The position numbers and the translations under genes are program-made. Below the pieces are notes generated by a model. The model ran no database searches, was not told the origin of the DNA, and worked only from the letters and a program-made list of their open reading frames with translations. From NCBI GenBank assembly GCA_031286615.1, contig JAITUA010000002.1:248001-312000 (forward strand): a stretch of DNA of 64,000 nucleotides, written 5' to 3'. How positions within the stretch are numbered: the first letter of the stretch is position 1; every line of letters begins with the position of its first letter. The DNA is from Chryseobacterium sp. GTDB taxonomy: Bacteria > Bacteroidota > Bacteroidia > Flavobacteriales > Weeksellaceae. Positions 55,168 to 63,788 of the stretch are shown here, piece by piece.

Positions 55168-55195
55168 TTTTCAACGAATAAACTATTAAAAAATA

Positions 55196-56605
55196 ATGTT
55201 AAAAAAATCTTTAGTATTAATGAGTATTTCTGCTGCATTTTATGCGCAGGCTCAGGATGTTTCTGTGATAAGAAATACCGTGGATGTTTACTCAAGTACT
55301 CCTATGGTGGGATCGGCTAAGTTCAATGCGATGGCTGGAGCTAATGGTGCACTGGGTGGTGATGCAAACTCTTTGCTTACCAACCCGGCAGGTTTAGGGG
55401 TAGCTATTTCAGGAGAGGTTTCAGGAACTTTATCTATTTTAGGCAATAAAAACAAAAGCTCTTTAGCTGGATCTACCATAGACTACAGCAAAACCAGAGG
55501 AGATCTTGGAAATGCAGGAGGAATCATTGCTTTCCCACTGATGACGGAAACGGCTTGGAAGTTTATTAATATCGGTATTAATTTTTCCAACCAATCACTT
55601 GATAATGTAATTCAGTCACCGGGTAATAACAATGTTGTTTACGCTTTTGATAAAGATGATATAACCAAGGATGCAGCATTGGCAGGACATATGTATGAAA
55701 GATATGGTAATTTGTCAAAAATGAGTTTTGGGGTAGGAGCGAATTATAATCATAATTTATATTTAGGTGCAGGTTTCAATTTTTTCAACGCTTCAGTTGA
55801 TCAATATGATACTTTATTTTACCGAAATCTTGCCAATAATTCTACAGAAGGATTCAGTAAGCAGGATACTCCTTACACAGAAAGATCTTCAGGTTTTTCT
55901 GCTTCATTAGGGGTTATCGGAAAGCTAAGTCCTAATTTCAGAGTGGGAGCATCCCTTGAAACTCCTACATTCTGGACAATAGACAGAAATTATTATTTCT
56001 ATAACGATCCTGTTTACGGAGACGATATGGGTGCTGAAAACAGAAAGTTTACTTCACCGCTTAAAGCAACAGTGAGTGCTGCATTTGTAGCAAGTAAAAA
56101 CTTCTCTTTGAACGTAGATTATACTCTTGGACTTACAAAGCCTGATTATAAAGTATATGGCGGTGCAGAAAGATCATTAAATGATTTCTTTAAAGAGAAT
56201 TACAAAAACCTTTCTGAAGTAAGAGTAGGAGCTGAGTACAGAGTACAGCAGTTCAGACTGAGAGGAGGTTATGCTTACCAGTCAAGTCCTTTTGATGCCC
56301 TTACGATCAGTAGATTTAATGATGCAGGTACTGTAGGAGATCAATCATACAGCAACATGATGCTAAGTGACAGAAATACACTTTCTTTCGGTATTGGGTA
56401 TGATTTCAAATCATTCTATGTAGATGCATCTTATCAGAATATCTCATCTAAGTATACTAACCCTTTTATGAGAGGATATATGGACGGAAATTCTGATTCA
56501 TCTTATTATTCTGCTAATAACATCTTTGAAAGTGATGCGTATGCAGCAAGTGAGGTTAAAAATAACAGAAACAATTTCTTCCTTACAGTAGGATGGAAAT
56601 TCTAA
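55196..56605 (+). CDS. OmpP1/FadL-family outer-membrane transporter
   Basis: 469 residues with a signal peptide (LVLMSISAAFYAQAQ). The conserved NAMAGANGALGGDANSLLTNPAGLG stretch near residue 45 (shown in two parts) is characteristic of the family's N-terminal plug, and the protein ends in a beta-strand WKF. These barrels carry hydrophobic molecules such as fatty acids across the outer membrane. Its ATG is 28 bases after the lipoprotein stop, so the two are one transcript. Confidence 0.85.
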   Translation: MLKKSLVLMSISAAFYAQAQDVSVIRNTVDVYSSTPMVGSAKFNAMAGANGALGGDANSLLTNPAGLGVAISGEVSGTLSILGNKNKSSLAGSTIDYSKTRGDLGNAGGIIAFPLMTETAWKFINIGINFSNQSLDNVIQSPGNNNVVYAFDKDDITKDAALAGHMYERYGNLSKMSFGVGANYNHNLYLGAGFNFFNASVDQYDTLFYRNLANNSTEGFSKQDTPYTERSSGFSASLGVIGKLSPNFRVGASLETPTFWTIDRNYYFYNDPVYGDDMGAENRKFTSPLKATVSAAFVASKNFSLNVDYTLGLTKPDYKVYGGAERSLNDFFKENYKNLSEVRVGAEYRVQQFRLRGGYAYQSSPFDALTISRFNDAGTVGDQSYSNMMLSDRNTLSFGIGYDFKSFYVDASYQNISSKYTNPFMRGYMDGNSDSSYYSANNIFESDAYAASEVKNNRNNFFLTVGWKF

Positions 56606-56627
56606 GCTATAATAAGCTATATACAAT

Positions 56628-56662
56628 GAAAAAGCTCCGGAAAATTCCGGAGCTTTTTTATT
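56628..56662. terminator. Bidirectional terminator
   Basis: AAAGCTCCGGAA / TTCCGGAGCTTT, perfect stem with A and T runs on both sides, shared by the FadL-like gene and the leftward ZIP gene. Confidence 0.95.
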
Positions 56663-56665
56663 TTT

Positions 56666-57394
56666 TTAGTGAGAATGAGCAACAGGATGTTGATGGAAGA
56701 GATGCATCATCAATGCAAGTGAAACTCCTAAAACAACCAGTCCGATTTTTACCCAGTCAATATTGTGATTTTTATTACTTTCAAAAATGATTACCGATGA
56801 AATATGAAGGAAAATTCCTCCCACGATAGCCAGAAAATAAGGCTGAAGATCAGGATTGAAATAGTTTCCTAATAACATTCCCATTGGAGAGGCCAAAGCA
56901 AATAAGGCAACGATCAGAATAGAAGGATAAGAGGAAGAACTTTTTGATTCTCCTTTTCTGTTGAATAAAAATGCTCCCAGAATAAATGAAATAGGAAGAT
57001 TGTGAAATACAATTCCCCAAAGATAAGGAGACATCTCATGCTCTTCATTGGCAAGAGGGATTCCTTCAATGAAAGCATGAATAAACAATCCCACCATTAA
57101 AGCAGCAGGAAGAATATTGTGTTCATTATGATGATGGAAGTGTCCATGTTCAAAACCTTTGGTAAGAGCTTCCAGAATCATCTGTAGAAGAACTCCTGCA
57201 ATTACAAATATTCCAAGACTACTGCTTCCAGCAGAGGTATACACCTGAGGGAAAACTTCATTGAGACAGATTGTAATTAAAAAACCGGCACTTAATATCA
57301 GTAGATTTTTGGCCAGTTTTTCTTTTTTACCAAAGTGCTTTCCCAGAAATACTCCTGTTATTACACTTAAAATCAGTAAAAGTACTGTTATCAT
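56666..57394 (-). CDS. ZIP-family metal transporter
   Basis: 242 residues, about eight membrane helices. The histidine-rich loop (GFEHGHFHHHNEHN) and helix motifs ALMVGLFIHAFIEGIPLA and HNLPISFILGAF are typical of ZIP proteins, which import zinc or other divalent metals. Its start overlaps the methyltransferase stop by one base (TAATG). Confidence 0.9.
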   Translation of the reverse strand: MITVLLLILSVITGVFLGKHFGKKEKLAKNLLILSAGFLITICLNEVFPQVYTSAGSSSLGIFVIAGVLLQMILEALTKGFEHGHFHHHNEHNILPAALMVGLFIHAFIEGIPLANEEHEMSPYLWGIVFHNLPISFILGAFLFNRKGESKSSSSYPSILIVALFALASPMGMLLGNYFNPDLQPYFLAIVGGIFLHISSVIIFESNKNHNIDWVKIGLVVLGVSLALMMHLFHQHPVAHSH

Positions 57395-58119
57395 TATTTT
57401 TTCTTAAATAAATTGATGCAACGCGGGGAATTTTCTTTTTTAAATTCATTCAGCTGATAATCTCCCCAGATTTTAATTCTTTCAAAACCACATTCCGAAG
57501 CATAAGCATGAATGGCTTCCAGCGTGTGAAGCTTTACTTTTTCAAAAAAATGAAAAGGCTTACCATCTGCTTCAAAACGGATATCTTTGATGATATGTCT
57601 GCCTTCTATCTTTTTAAGGATCTTGAAGTCTATATCACCGCGGGTGATTGTTGTTTCAGGGACTAAAGTATTTCTTACATACTCTTCATTCAGATAATCC
57701 AGTACAAAATATCCTCCGGGCTTCAATGCGTTGTAAACCGATTGGAATACTTTTTTGTCATCATTTTCATTGTCAAAATACCCAAAACTTGTAAATAAAT
57801 TGAATACAGCATCCATCGGGTCTGCATCAATTGGGTTTCTCATATCATGAACTTCAAAAAGCAGGGTTTGATTTTCATATTGTTTATCAGATTCAATACT
57901 TTGTCTGGAAAGATCAAGACCCAAAACATCATATCCTAATTTATTAAGGAAAACAGAGTGTCTTCCCTTTCCGCAGGCAAGATCTATGATTTTCGACTGA
58001 GGCGGGAGCTGAAGGTCCGCTGTGAGTTTTTTAATGAAGTTTTCAGCTTCAGTATAGTCTCTGTTGCTATAAAGCAAATGATAATAAGGGGTATCAAACC
58101 AAGATTCAAACCATTCCAT
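57394..58119 (-). CDS. SAM-dependent methyltransferase
   Basis: 241 residues. Class I Rossmann fold with the motif I IIDLACGKGRHSVFL and then VLGLDLSRQSIE; a later motif is FNLFTSFGYFDNE, which is common in a family annotated only as class I methyltransferases. Substrate unknown. Translationally coupled to the ZIP transporter and behind a TAnnTTTG match. Confidence 0.9.
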   Translation of the reverse strand: MEWFESWFDTPYYHLLYSNRDYTEAENFIKKLTADLQLPPQSKIIDLACGKGRHSVFLNKLGYDVLGLDLSRQSIESDKQYENQTLLFEVHDMRNPIDADPMDAVFNLFTSFGYFDNENDDKKVFQSVYNALKPGGYFVLDYLNEEYVRNTLVPETTITRGDIDFKILKKIEGRHIIKDIRFEADGKPFHFFEKVKLHTLEAIHAYASECGFERIKIWGDYQLNEFKKENSPRCINLFKKK

Positions 58120-58133
58120 AATGCAAAAATAAC

Positions 58134-58141
58134 TAAATTTG
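58134..58141 (-). promoter_or_regulatory. TAnnTTTG promoter element for the methyltransferase-ZIP pair
   Basis: Reads TATTTTTG on the minus strand, 14 bases before the ATG at 58119. Confidence 0.5.
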
Positions 58142-58256
58142 TGCGGTTAAAAGCAAAGTATTTTACAACATTAAGAGATTGAAAAATTCAATTGGACAAG
58201 AAGTTGGAGGGCTAATCTTTTAATTATTAAAGCTTTAAATCTTTTAATTCATACTT

Positions 58257-59423
58257 ATGGATACAGAAAATATTAAAATACAGATAAAGACATTCTTCGG
58301 ATTGGAGCAGATTCTGGCAGAAGAAATCAAAAAATTGGGTGGAAGGAATGTTGAAATTAAAAACAGAGCAGTAAATTGTGAAGGAGATCTGGGTTTTCTT
58401 TACAAGATCAATTACTCTGCAAGAACAGCATTGAAAATTTTGGTGCCCATTCATGAGTTCAAAGCTTTCAACCAACACCAGTTTTATGACAGACTTTTCA
58501 AGTTTGAATGGGAAAACTTTATGGATGTAGACCAGTCTTTCTCTATTGATGCAACAGTAAACTCTGAAACGTTCAAGCATTCACAGTTTGTCACTTTAAA
58601 GATGAAGGATGCGATCGTGGATTATTTTCAGGAGAAATTCAAAAGACGTCCTAATGTAGAAACGAGAAACCCGGATATCAAATTCCATCTTCATATTGAC
58701 AGAGAGCTGGTGATGATCTCAATGGATTCTTCAGGAGATCCTTTGTTTAAAAGAGGATACAGAAGAGAACAGGGAGAAGCACCTATCAATGAAGTGCTGG
58801 CGAGCGGAATGCTTCAGCTGGCAGGATGGGACGGAAAAGGTAATTTCCTTGATCCTATGTGCGGTTCCGGAACATTATTGATTGAAGCAGCTATGATTGC
58901 TCTGGATCTTCCGGCTCAAATCTTCAGAAAGAGATTCGGATTCCAGAACTGGAATAATTATGATGCCGAATTGTTCTCGAAAATTAAAGAATTCAGAATT
59001 AACAGAGTCAGACAGTTTGATGGAAAAATTGTTGGATATGATATTGATGCAAGAATGCTGAATGCTGCAAGAATGAATGTAGAAGCAGCTGAAATGGAAG
59101 ATATTATCGAGATTAAAAAGCAAAACTTCTTTGAGTCTAAAAAGGAACTTTTCCCTTTATTGATGGTGTTTAATCCTCCATACGACGAAAGAATTTCCAT
59201 TAATGATGATGATTTCTACAAGAAAATCGGAGATACCTTCAAGACCCATTATCCAAATACGTTGGCATGGCTGATCTCTTCAGATCTTGAAGCGGTGAAA
59301 AAAATTGGTTTACGCCCTTCAAGAAAGATCAAACTTTTCAACGGAAAACTGGAAACGAGATTTTTACAGTACGAAATGTATGAAGGAACGAAAAAAGTAC
59401 ATAAACTGGAGGAAAATAAATAA
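58257..59423 (+). CDS. THUMP-domain RNA methyltransferase (RlmL/YpsC-like)
   Basis: 388 residues. An N-terminal THUMP domain (about 1-160) binds RNA; the methyltransferase domain has FLDPMCGSGTLLIEA and the catalytic NPPYDERIS. Closest functional model is RlmL, which methylates G2445 of 23S rRNA; the exact target is not established. The last 30 codons (59331-59423) reappear as a partial copy at 59885-59974. Confidence 0.92.
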   Translation: MDTENIKIQIKTFFGLEQILAEEIKKLGGRNVEIKNRAVNCEGDLGFLYKINYSARTALKILVPIHEFKAFNQHQFYDRLFKFEWENFMDVDQSFSIDATVNSETFKHSQFVTLKMKDAIVDYFQEKFKRRPNVETRNPDIKFHLHIDRELVMISMDSSGDPLFKRGYRREQGEAPINEVLASGMLQLAGWDGKGNFLDPMCGSGTLLIEAAMIALDLPAQIFRKRFGFQNWNNYDAELFSKIKEFRINRVRQFDGKIVGYDIDARMLNAARMNVEAAEMEDIIEIKKQNFFESKKELFPLLMVFNPPYDERISINDDDFYKKIGDTFKTHYPNTLAWLISSDLEAVKKIGLRPSRKIKLFNGKLETRFLQYEMYEGTKKVHKLEENK

Positions 59424-59452
59424 TAGTTTGTATCGTTTAGAATAATAAACTG

Positions 59453-59875
59453 ATGGCCTGGAATTTTCTTGATGGACTTGAAATAATTGTCGATGTATTG
59501 GATCTGTTTGGATCTGATTTTCGCTCAACTTCTGATAGAAAAAGTCTGAACTATGATGAGAAGCCACAAAAAAAGAGTTCAGGAAGATCTAAATATTTTA
59601 CAGAGAAAGTCAGTGTTGCGCTTATTGCAGTTACAGCATTCTTTTTTCTGATTGTTTTTAAAGATCCGTTGCCAGCAGCAAATTATACACAAACTTTGGT
59701 TGTAACTTCCTTAATAGGAGTTGTGATTTCATTTGTAGTATTTTTTATCCTACATGTCATGGAACTCTATTATTTTAAGAATATCTTTAAACTGCTCCTA
59801 TTCAGCTTTTCGGTAATTGCTTTCTTTATTTCTGTGGTAATGTATATCTATTTCAAATCTGGCTGGTTTATATAG
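59453..59875 (+). CDS. Hypothetical membrane protein with WNFLD N-terminus, duplicate A
   Basis: 140 residues. Begins MAWNFLDGLEIIVDVLDLFG, an amphipathic segment, followed by a Lys/Ser-rich stretch and three membrane helices (about 52-68, 78-98, 112-133). A related, shorter gene starts at 59981 with the same opening. The gene follows the methyltransferase by 29 bases. No function known. Confidence 0.75.
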   Translation: MAWNFLDGLEIIVDVLDLFGSDFRSTSDRKSLNYDEKPQKKSSGRSKYFTEKVSVALIAVTAFFFLIVFKDPLPAANYTQTLVVTSLIGVVISFVVFFILHVMELYYFKNIFKLLLFSFSVIAFFISVVMYIYFKSGWFI

Positions 59876-59884
59876 GTTTTAAAG

Positions 59885-59974
59885 AAACTTTTCAACGGAA
59901 AGCCGGAAACGAGATTTTTACAGTACGAAATGTATGAAGGAACGAAAAAAGTACATAAATTGGAAGATAAATAA
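59885..59974 (+). pseudogene. Duplicated 3' end of the THUMP methyltransferase gene
   Basis: Thirty codons with the stop, reading KLFNGKPETRFLQYEMYEG and TKKVHKLEDK, nearly identical at DNA and protein level to the end of the gene at 58257-59423. It lacks a start and any catalytic region, so it is a duplication remnant. Confidence 0.95.
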
Positions 59975-59980
59975 AGTTAT

Positions 59981-60148
59981 ATGTCCTGGAATTTTTTAGA
60001 TATATTTGATGTGGTTTTGGATGTTTTTGGTCTGTTTAGCTCCGGATCAAAATCATCAGGCTCAAAACCTAAAAGAAAGGCTTTAAATCATAATGTAATA
60101 TCTCAAAACAAAGAGCTAAAAGATTCGGATATTCCACAGAAAAAATAA
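59981..60148 (+). CDS. Small WNFLD-type protein, duplicate B
   Basis: 55 residues, not in automatic gene lists because of its size. Begins MSWNFLDIFDVVLDVFGLF, matching the first 20 residues of the protein at 59453-59875, then a Ser/Lys-rich tail and no membrane helix. The ATG follows the duplicated methyltransferase end by 6 bases, as the first copy follows the true gene's end by 29. Expression and function are unknown. Confidence 0.75.
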   Translation: MSWNFLDIFDVVLDVFGLFSSGSKSSGSKPKRKALNHNVISQNKELKDSDIPQKK

Positions 60149-60180
60149 CTGAAATAGAATTCAGTTGAATTAAAATAATA

Positions 60181-60214
60181 AAAAGAGGCTGTACTCATGT
60201 GTACAGCCTCTTTT
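60181..60214. terminator. Bidirectional terminator
   Basis: AAAAGAGGCTGTAC / GTACAGCCTCTTTT, perfect 14-pair stem, between the small gene and the leftward AraC gene. Confidence 0.96.
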
Positions 60215-60217
60215 ATC

Positions 60218-61024
60218 TTATTGTGTCTGTGAGGGAGCAAATCCATACTGCTTTTTAAAAGCATGCGAAAAATGTGACAGGTCCTCAAAACCTACTTCAA
60301 GAAAAACATCAGACGGTTTTTTATTCCTTTCAGATAAATGATAATAGGCCAGTTCAAGACGTTTTTGCGTAAGCCACCGCTGTGGTGTCGTTTGAAAAAT
60401 CTTTCTGAAATCTCTGTTGAAAGTAGATAAACTCCTTCCCGTGAGATATCCATATCGTTCCAAAGGCATATTAAACATATAATTCTTTTCCATGAAGTTA
60501 ATCAGATCTACTTTTCCCGGTTCATCAAAATCAGCGAGTACAGAATCTATATTCGGATCAATTTCCCTTAAAATACTGATGGCTTCGGTGATCTTCAGGT
60601 GAGCGATATTCTCAGGAAATGGCCCTTCAATCTCAAAATAAGGAATGAGTGACGCAAGACAGCTGTTCAGAAGAGGATGACTGCTGAAGCTGTGAATGCT
60701 GGATTCCCGTGGACTGTTTTTCTTTTGGTAGTCAATAGAACTATAAAATGCTTTCAACCGTTCTGTGGTAAGGTGCATCACTACCGCTTTATGAGGAAGT
60801 CCGTCTTTTGGATAATTGATAATCGTGGCAAGATGATTTCTCGGAATCAGAAAAATATCTCCGGCTTTGAAAATGTAGGTTTTGTCTGCCTGGATAATTT
60901 TCGTTTCTCCTGATATAAACCAGACCAGCATATGATATTCAAAAACAGTTTCCGTTTTGAACAGCTTATCATCATAACTGGAAAGCTTGATATCCGGTGT
61001 GAGGTATTGTATCTGGAAATCCAT
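60218..61024 (-). CDS. AraC-family transcriptional regulator
   Basis: 268 residues from ATG 61024 (MDFQIQYLTP). The N-terminal cupin-like sensing domain has LVWFISGETKIIQADKTY; the C-terminal pair of helix-turn-helix motifs is GRSLSTFNRDFRKIFQTTPQRWL and DVFLEVGFEDLSHFSHAFKKQYG. A 30-codon extension to 61114 is open but runs through the promoter match. It may control the dehydrogenase gene upstream on the same strand, whose product it follows by about 200 bases. Confidence 0.93.
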   Translation of the reverse strand: MDFQIQYLTPDIKLSSYDDKLFKTETVFEYHMLVWFISGETKIIQADKTYIFKAGDIFLIPRNHLATIINYPKDGLPHKAVVMHLTTERLKAFYSSIDYQKKNSPRESSIHSFSSHPLLNSCLASLIPYFEIEGPFPENIAHLKITEAISILREIDPNIDSVLADFDEPGKVDLINFMEKNYMFNMPLERYGYLTGRSLSTFNRDFRKIFQTTPQRWLTQKRLELAYYHLSERNKKPSDVFLEVGFEDLSHFSHAFKKQYGFAPSQTQ

Positions 61025-61043
61025 TGTCAAAAGTTTTTCATTA

Positions 61044-61051
61044 CAAATGTA
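61044..61051 (-). promoter_or_regulatory. TAnnTTTG promoter element that decides the AraC start
   Basis: Reads TACATTTG on the minus strand, 19 bases before ATG 61024. Confidence 0.55.
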
Positions 61052-61086
61052 TTTAAAAACGGCGACTATATAGAATTTTACACTAT

Positions 61087-61160
61087 TGTCATTCTGACGA
61101 AGGAAGAATCTCATGTAAAGCTTAGATTCTTCATTTCACTGCGTTACATTCAGAATGACA
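61087..61160. repeat. Palindromic intergenic repeat
   Basis: TGTCATTCTGA (61087-61097) and TCAGAATGACA (61150-61160) are perfect complements; inner GAAGAATCT/AGATTCTTC also pair. Relative of 63582-63670. Confidence 0.85.
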
Positions 61161-61220
61161 GCGTCATAATAATAAGATAGAAGGATTAATCTAGGATTGT
61201 ATATAATTGCCTAAAAACAA

Positions 61221-62234
61221 TTATTTCGTGTCAAAGTTAAGTCCCAACATTTCTTCGCTCAGTTTCCATAATTGCTCTGCATTTTTTTTGTCAATAGAAT
61301 AGGGCTGCACCCCACGGATGGTAGCCGGTTCATCAAACCTGTGCTCAATTTGCCCTCTGTCAATCTCCGCAATATCACAGTTTTCACAATAAACCCCGCC
61401 GATTTCGTTAAGTTGGGGACTTACAGCGCACCAGATGGTAGTAGCGGCTCCTTGTTGAATGGTTTTTAACCGTGCTTCAACTTCCGGTTTGATATTTCCA
61501 TTTTCATCATGCGTTCCGAGTTGCTTAAAAAGTTCAATAGGTTCTTCTCTGCCCAGATCGGTACCATAAACTGAACCTGGATGAAGAGAATAAGCTCTGA
61601 TATTGAATTCCTTTCCTCTTTCATCAAGTTCTACCGCAAACAGATTACATGCTGTTTTAGATTGTCCATATCCGGAAAGTGTGTCATACTCTCTTTTCTC
61701 AAAATTCGGGTCTTCAAAGTCAAAAGGAGCCATCTGATGACCATATGAAGAAACACTTATAACTCTTGCTCCGTCTGCTTTTTTCAGAGCCGGCCATAAT
61801 TTTGCGGTAAGATGAAACTGCCCAAGGTAATTGGTTGCCAATTGAGACTCAAAACCTCTGCTGTCCCTGCGGAGAGGAACCCACATGATGCCCGCATTAT
61901 TAATAAGAATATCCAGACTTCTGCCTGACGATACAAATTTTTCTGCAAAAGAGTTAATAGATGCAGGGTCCATCAGATCCATTTTTTCGAGTTCAATATT
62001 TTCAATTCCTGAAAGATTTTTCCCTGCTTTTTCGATATCTCTTGCGGGAATGATGACGTGTGCTCCGGCGGAGGTAAGGGCTTTTGTAGTTTCAAGACCG
62101 ATTCCCGCATACCCGCCGGTAATGATAACTGTTTTTCCGGTAAGATCAATTCCTTTTATTACTTCCTGAGCTGTTGAGAAAGCATTAAAGCCTGATTGAA
62201 TAGGTTGTTGCATTGTGCTGATAATAGATTCCAT
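61221..62234 (-). CDS. Short-chain dehydrogenase/reductase
   Basis: 337 residues. NAD(P)-binding motif TGGYAGIGLETT near residues 40-52, NNAGIMW and the catalytic tyrosine/lysine in YGQSKTACNLFAV, with a serine in VISVSSYGHQ. Resembles the retinol dehydrogenase/protochlorophyllide reductase-like group that acts on varied alcohols or ketones. Substrate not inferable. Possibly regulated by the AraC protein encoded next to it. Confidence 0.9.
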   Translation of the reverse strand: MESIISTMQQPIQSGFNAFSTAQEVIKGIDLTGKTVIITGGYAGIGLETTKALTSAGAHVIIPARDIEKAGKNLSGIENIELEKMDLMDPASINSFAEKFVSSGRSLDILINNAGIMWVPLRRDSRGFESQLATNYLGQFHLTAKLWPALKKADGARVISVSSYGHQMAPFDFEDPNFEKREYDTLSGYGQSKTACNLFAVELDERGKEFNIRAYSLHPGSVYGTDLGREEPIELFKQLGTHDENGNIKPEVEARLKTIQQGAATTIWCAVSPQLNEIGGVYCENCDIAEIDRGQIEHRFDEPATIRGVQPYSIDKKNAEQLWKLSEEMLGLNFDTK

Positions 62235-62261
62235 TTTTTTTGTTGTTTTAAATTTCTATAG

Positions 62262-62269
62262 CAAAATTA
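62262..62269 (-). promoter_or_regulatory. TAnnTTTG promoter element for the dehydrogenase
   Basis: Reads TAATTTTG on the minus strand, 27 bases before the ATG at 62234. Confidence 0.45.
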
Positions 62270-62399
62270 TAATGGATTTCTCAGGTTTATTTTGTTTAAA
62301 ATGTCAAATTTGTTGGCTCAGAATTTCATTTGTAAAATCCATTTTCTGAGAAAGATAAAACTCTACTTCGTTAATTTCTCTGAATAAGCTGTTAAACTG

Positions 62400-62431
62400 T
62401 TTGTAGATTGTTCTGCGAATAAGTAATTTTG
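62400..62431 (+). promoter_or_regulatory. Two-box promoter of the glycosyltransferase gene
   Basis: TTTG at 62400-62403, 20 bases, then TAATTTTG at 62424-62431 match the Bacteroidota -33 and -7 boxes. The start codon follows 13 bases later. Confidence 0.7.
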
Positions 62432-62444
62432 AAAAATTTTCAAT

Positions 62445-63449
62445 TTGAAGCCTACTATTTCCATTGTCGTTGCCATTTACAACCGAAAAGATGAACTTTT
62501 TGAGCTGCTGACCTCCCTTACCCAGCAGACGGATAAGGAGTTTGAGATCATTATTGTAGATGACGGTTCTCTGATCGATCTGAAACCTACTATCAAGAAC
62601 TTTGAACAGGGACTGGATATTAAATATTTCAGAAAAAATAATTCAGGACCGGGACTGACAAGAAATTATGGAGCGGAAAGAGCAGCAAATGAATGGCTGG
62701 TATTTGTAGACAGTGATGTTATTGTTGAAAAAGATTATATTGAACATATCAAAAACGATATTCTTACAATTCCTTGTGATGCATTTGGAGGAGCAGATAA
62801 AGCGCATAAAGGATTTAATCTGATGCAGAAAGCAATTTCCTATTCCATGACTTCTGTTTTTACAACCGGAGGAATCAGGGGAAGTAAGAAAGCGGTTTCC
62901 AAATTTCAGCCCAGAAGTTTTAACATGGGAGTGAAAAAAGCCGTTTTTGAAAAAGTAGGTGGATTTTCAGAAATGAGAATAGGTGAGGATCCGGATCTAT
63001 CCATGACCCTTTGGGAAAATGGATTTACCACTGCTTTTTTTGATGATATTGCAGTATATCATAAACGCAGAGTTGATTTTGGGAAATTTTCCAAGCAGGT
63101 CTATCAATTTGGCTGTGCAAGACCGATTCTTAATCAGAGACATCCGAATTATGTAAAGATTTCTTTTGCATTTCCTACCTTATTTATGTTAGGATATATG
63201 ATGGGCTTTCTGGAGTATTTTATAATGCATAGAGGGATAATCCTTTCTTTTTATGGATTGTACACGTTTTTGGTGTTGTTTCACGCTTTATTACTGACTA
63301 AAAATATCAGTATTGCCGGAATGGCGGTTATTTCCACTTATATTCAGATGTTTTCCTACGGATATGGATTCCTAAAATCCTGGATTCTGCTGAATGTTTT
63401 AAGAATGAAACCGGAGGAAGCTTTTCCCCATCATTATTATAAGAAATAA
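62445..63449 (+). CDS. Family 2 glycosyltransferase with membrane segments
   Basis: 334 residues. Starts with TTG at 62445; an in-frame stop at 62430-62432 leaves no earlier choice, and the motif ISIVVAIYNR begins at residue 5. The catalytic aspartates are in IIIVDDGS and VFVDSDVI. C-terminal half has three membrane helices (about 242-262, 268-290, 294-315). Adds a sugar to a lipid or polysaccharide at the inner membrane; the product is not known. Confidence 0.9.
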   Translation: MKPTISIVVAIYNRKDELFELLTSLTQQTDKEFEIIIVDDGSLIDLKPTIKNFEQGLDIKYFRKNNSGPGLTRNYGAERAANEWLVFVDSDVIVEKDYIEHIKNDILTIPCDAFGGADKAHKGFNLMQKAISYSMTSVFTTGGIRGSKKAVSKFQPRSFNMGVKKAVFEKVGGFSEMRIGEDPDLSMTLWENGFTTAFFDDIAVYHKRRVDFGKFSKQVYQFGCARPILNQRHPNYVKISFAFPTLFMLGYMMGFLEYFIMHRGIILSFYGLYTFLVLFHALLLTKNISIAGMAVISTYIQMFSYGYGFLKSWILLNVLRMKPEEAFPHHYYKK

Positions 63450-63581
63450 TAAGGAGCATCCTGTACAGGTTTTGCTAAAGCCGTTGAAAGGTTTTATTTC
63501 TTTGATAAATGGACTGAAGCCCATTCCTATTGAATTCTTTTATGGTGTAAATTAAAACGGAAAATAATAAAACATAACGTT

Positions 63582-63670
63582 TGTCATTCCGCAGGAATCC
63601 AACTCCTTATTTATCATTAATTTATTATCCAAATTTAAAAAATATCAACCTAGACTCCTACGGAGTGACA
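63582..63670. repeat. Palindromic intergenic repeat
   Basis: TGTCATTCCGCAGGAATC (63582-63599) pairs with GACTCCTACGGAGTGACA (63653-63670) with three G-T or mismatched positions. With the terminator at 63750 it occupies the 340-base gap after the glycosyltransferase gene. Confidence 0.8.
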
Positions 63671-63749
63671 GGCTGTATGGATAATCTAAGCGAATAATTT
63701 GTATTGAGTCTGGGGGAATAAGTGTACATATGATTTAAACTAAAAGAAA

Positions 63750-63779
63750 AAAAGGCTGTTTCAATTGAAACAGCCTTTT
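63750..63779. terminator. Bidirectional terminator
   Basis: AAAAGGCTGTTTC / GAAACAGCCTTTT, perfect 13-pair stem with AATT loop. Serves the leftward gene ending at 63789 and perhaps the glycosyltransferase. Confidence 0.95.
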
Positions 63780-63788
63780 TACAATAAA

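Noticed and set aside
47571-61114. Longer starts at 45615 (TPR), 61114 (AraC), 37182 (ABC ATPase) and 47491 (DUF4304-like)
   Set aside because: Promoter positions, absence of homology in the extensions, or a TTG start favour the internal ATGs used here.
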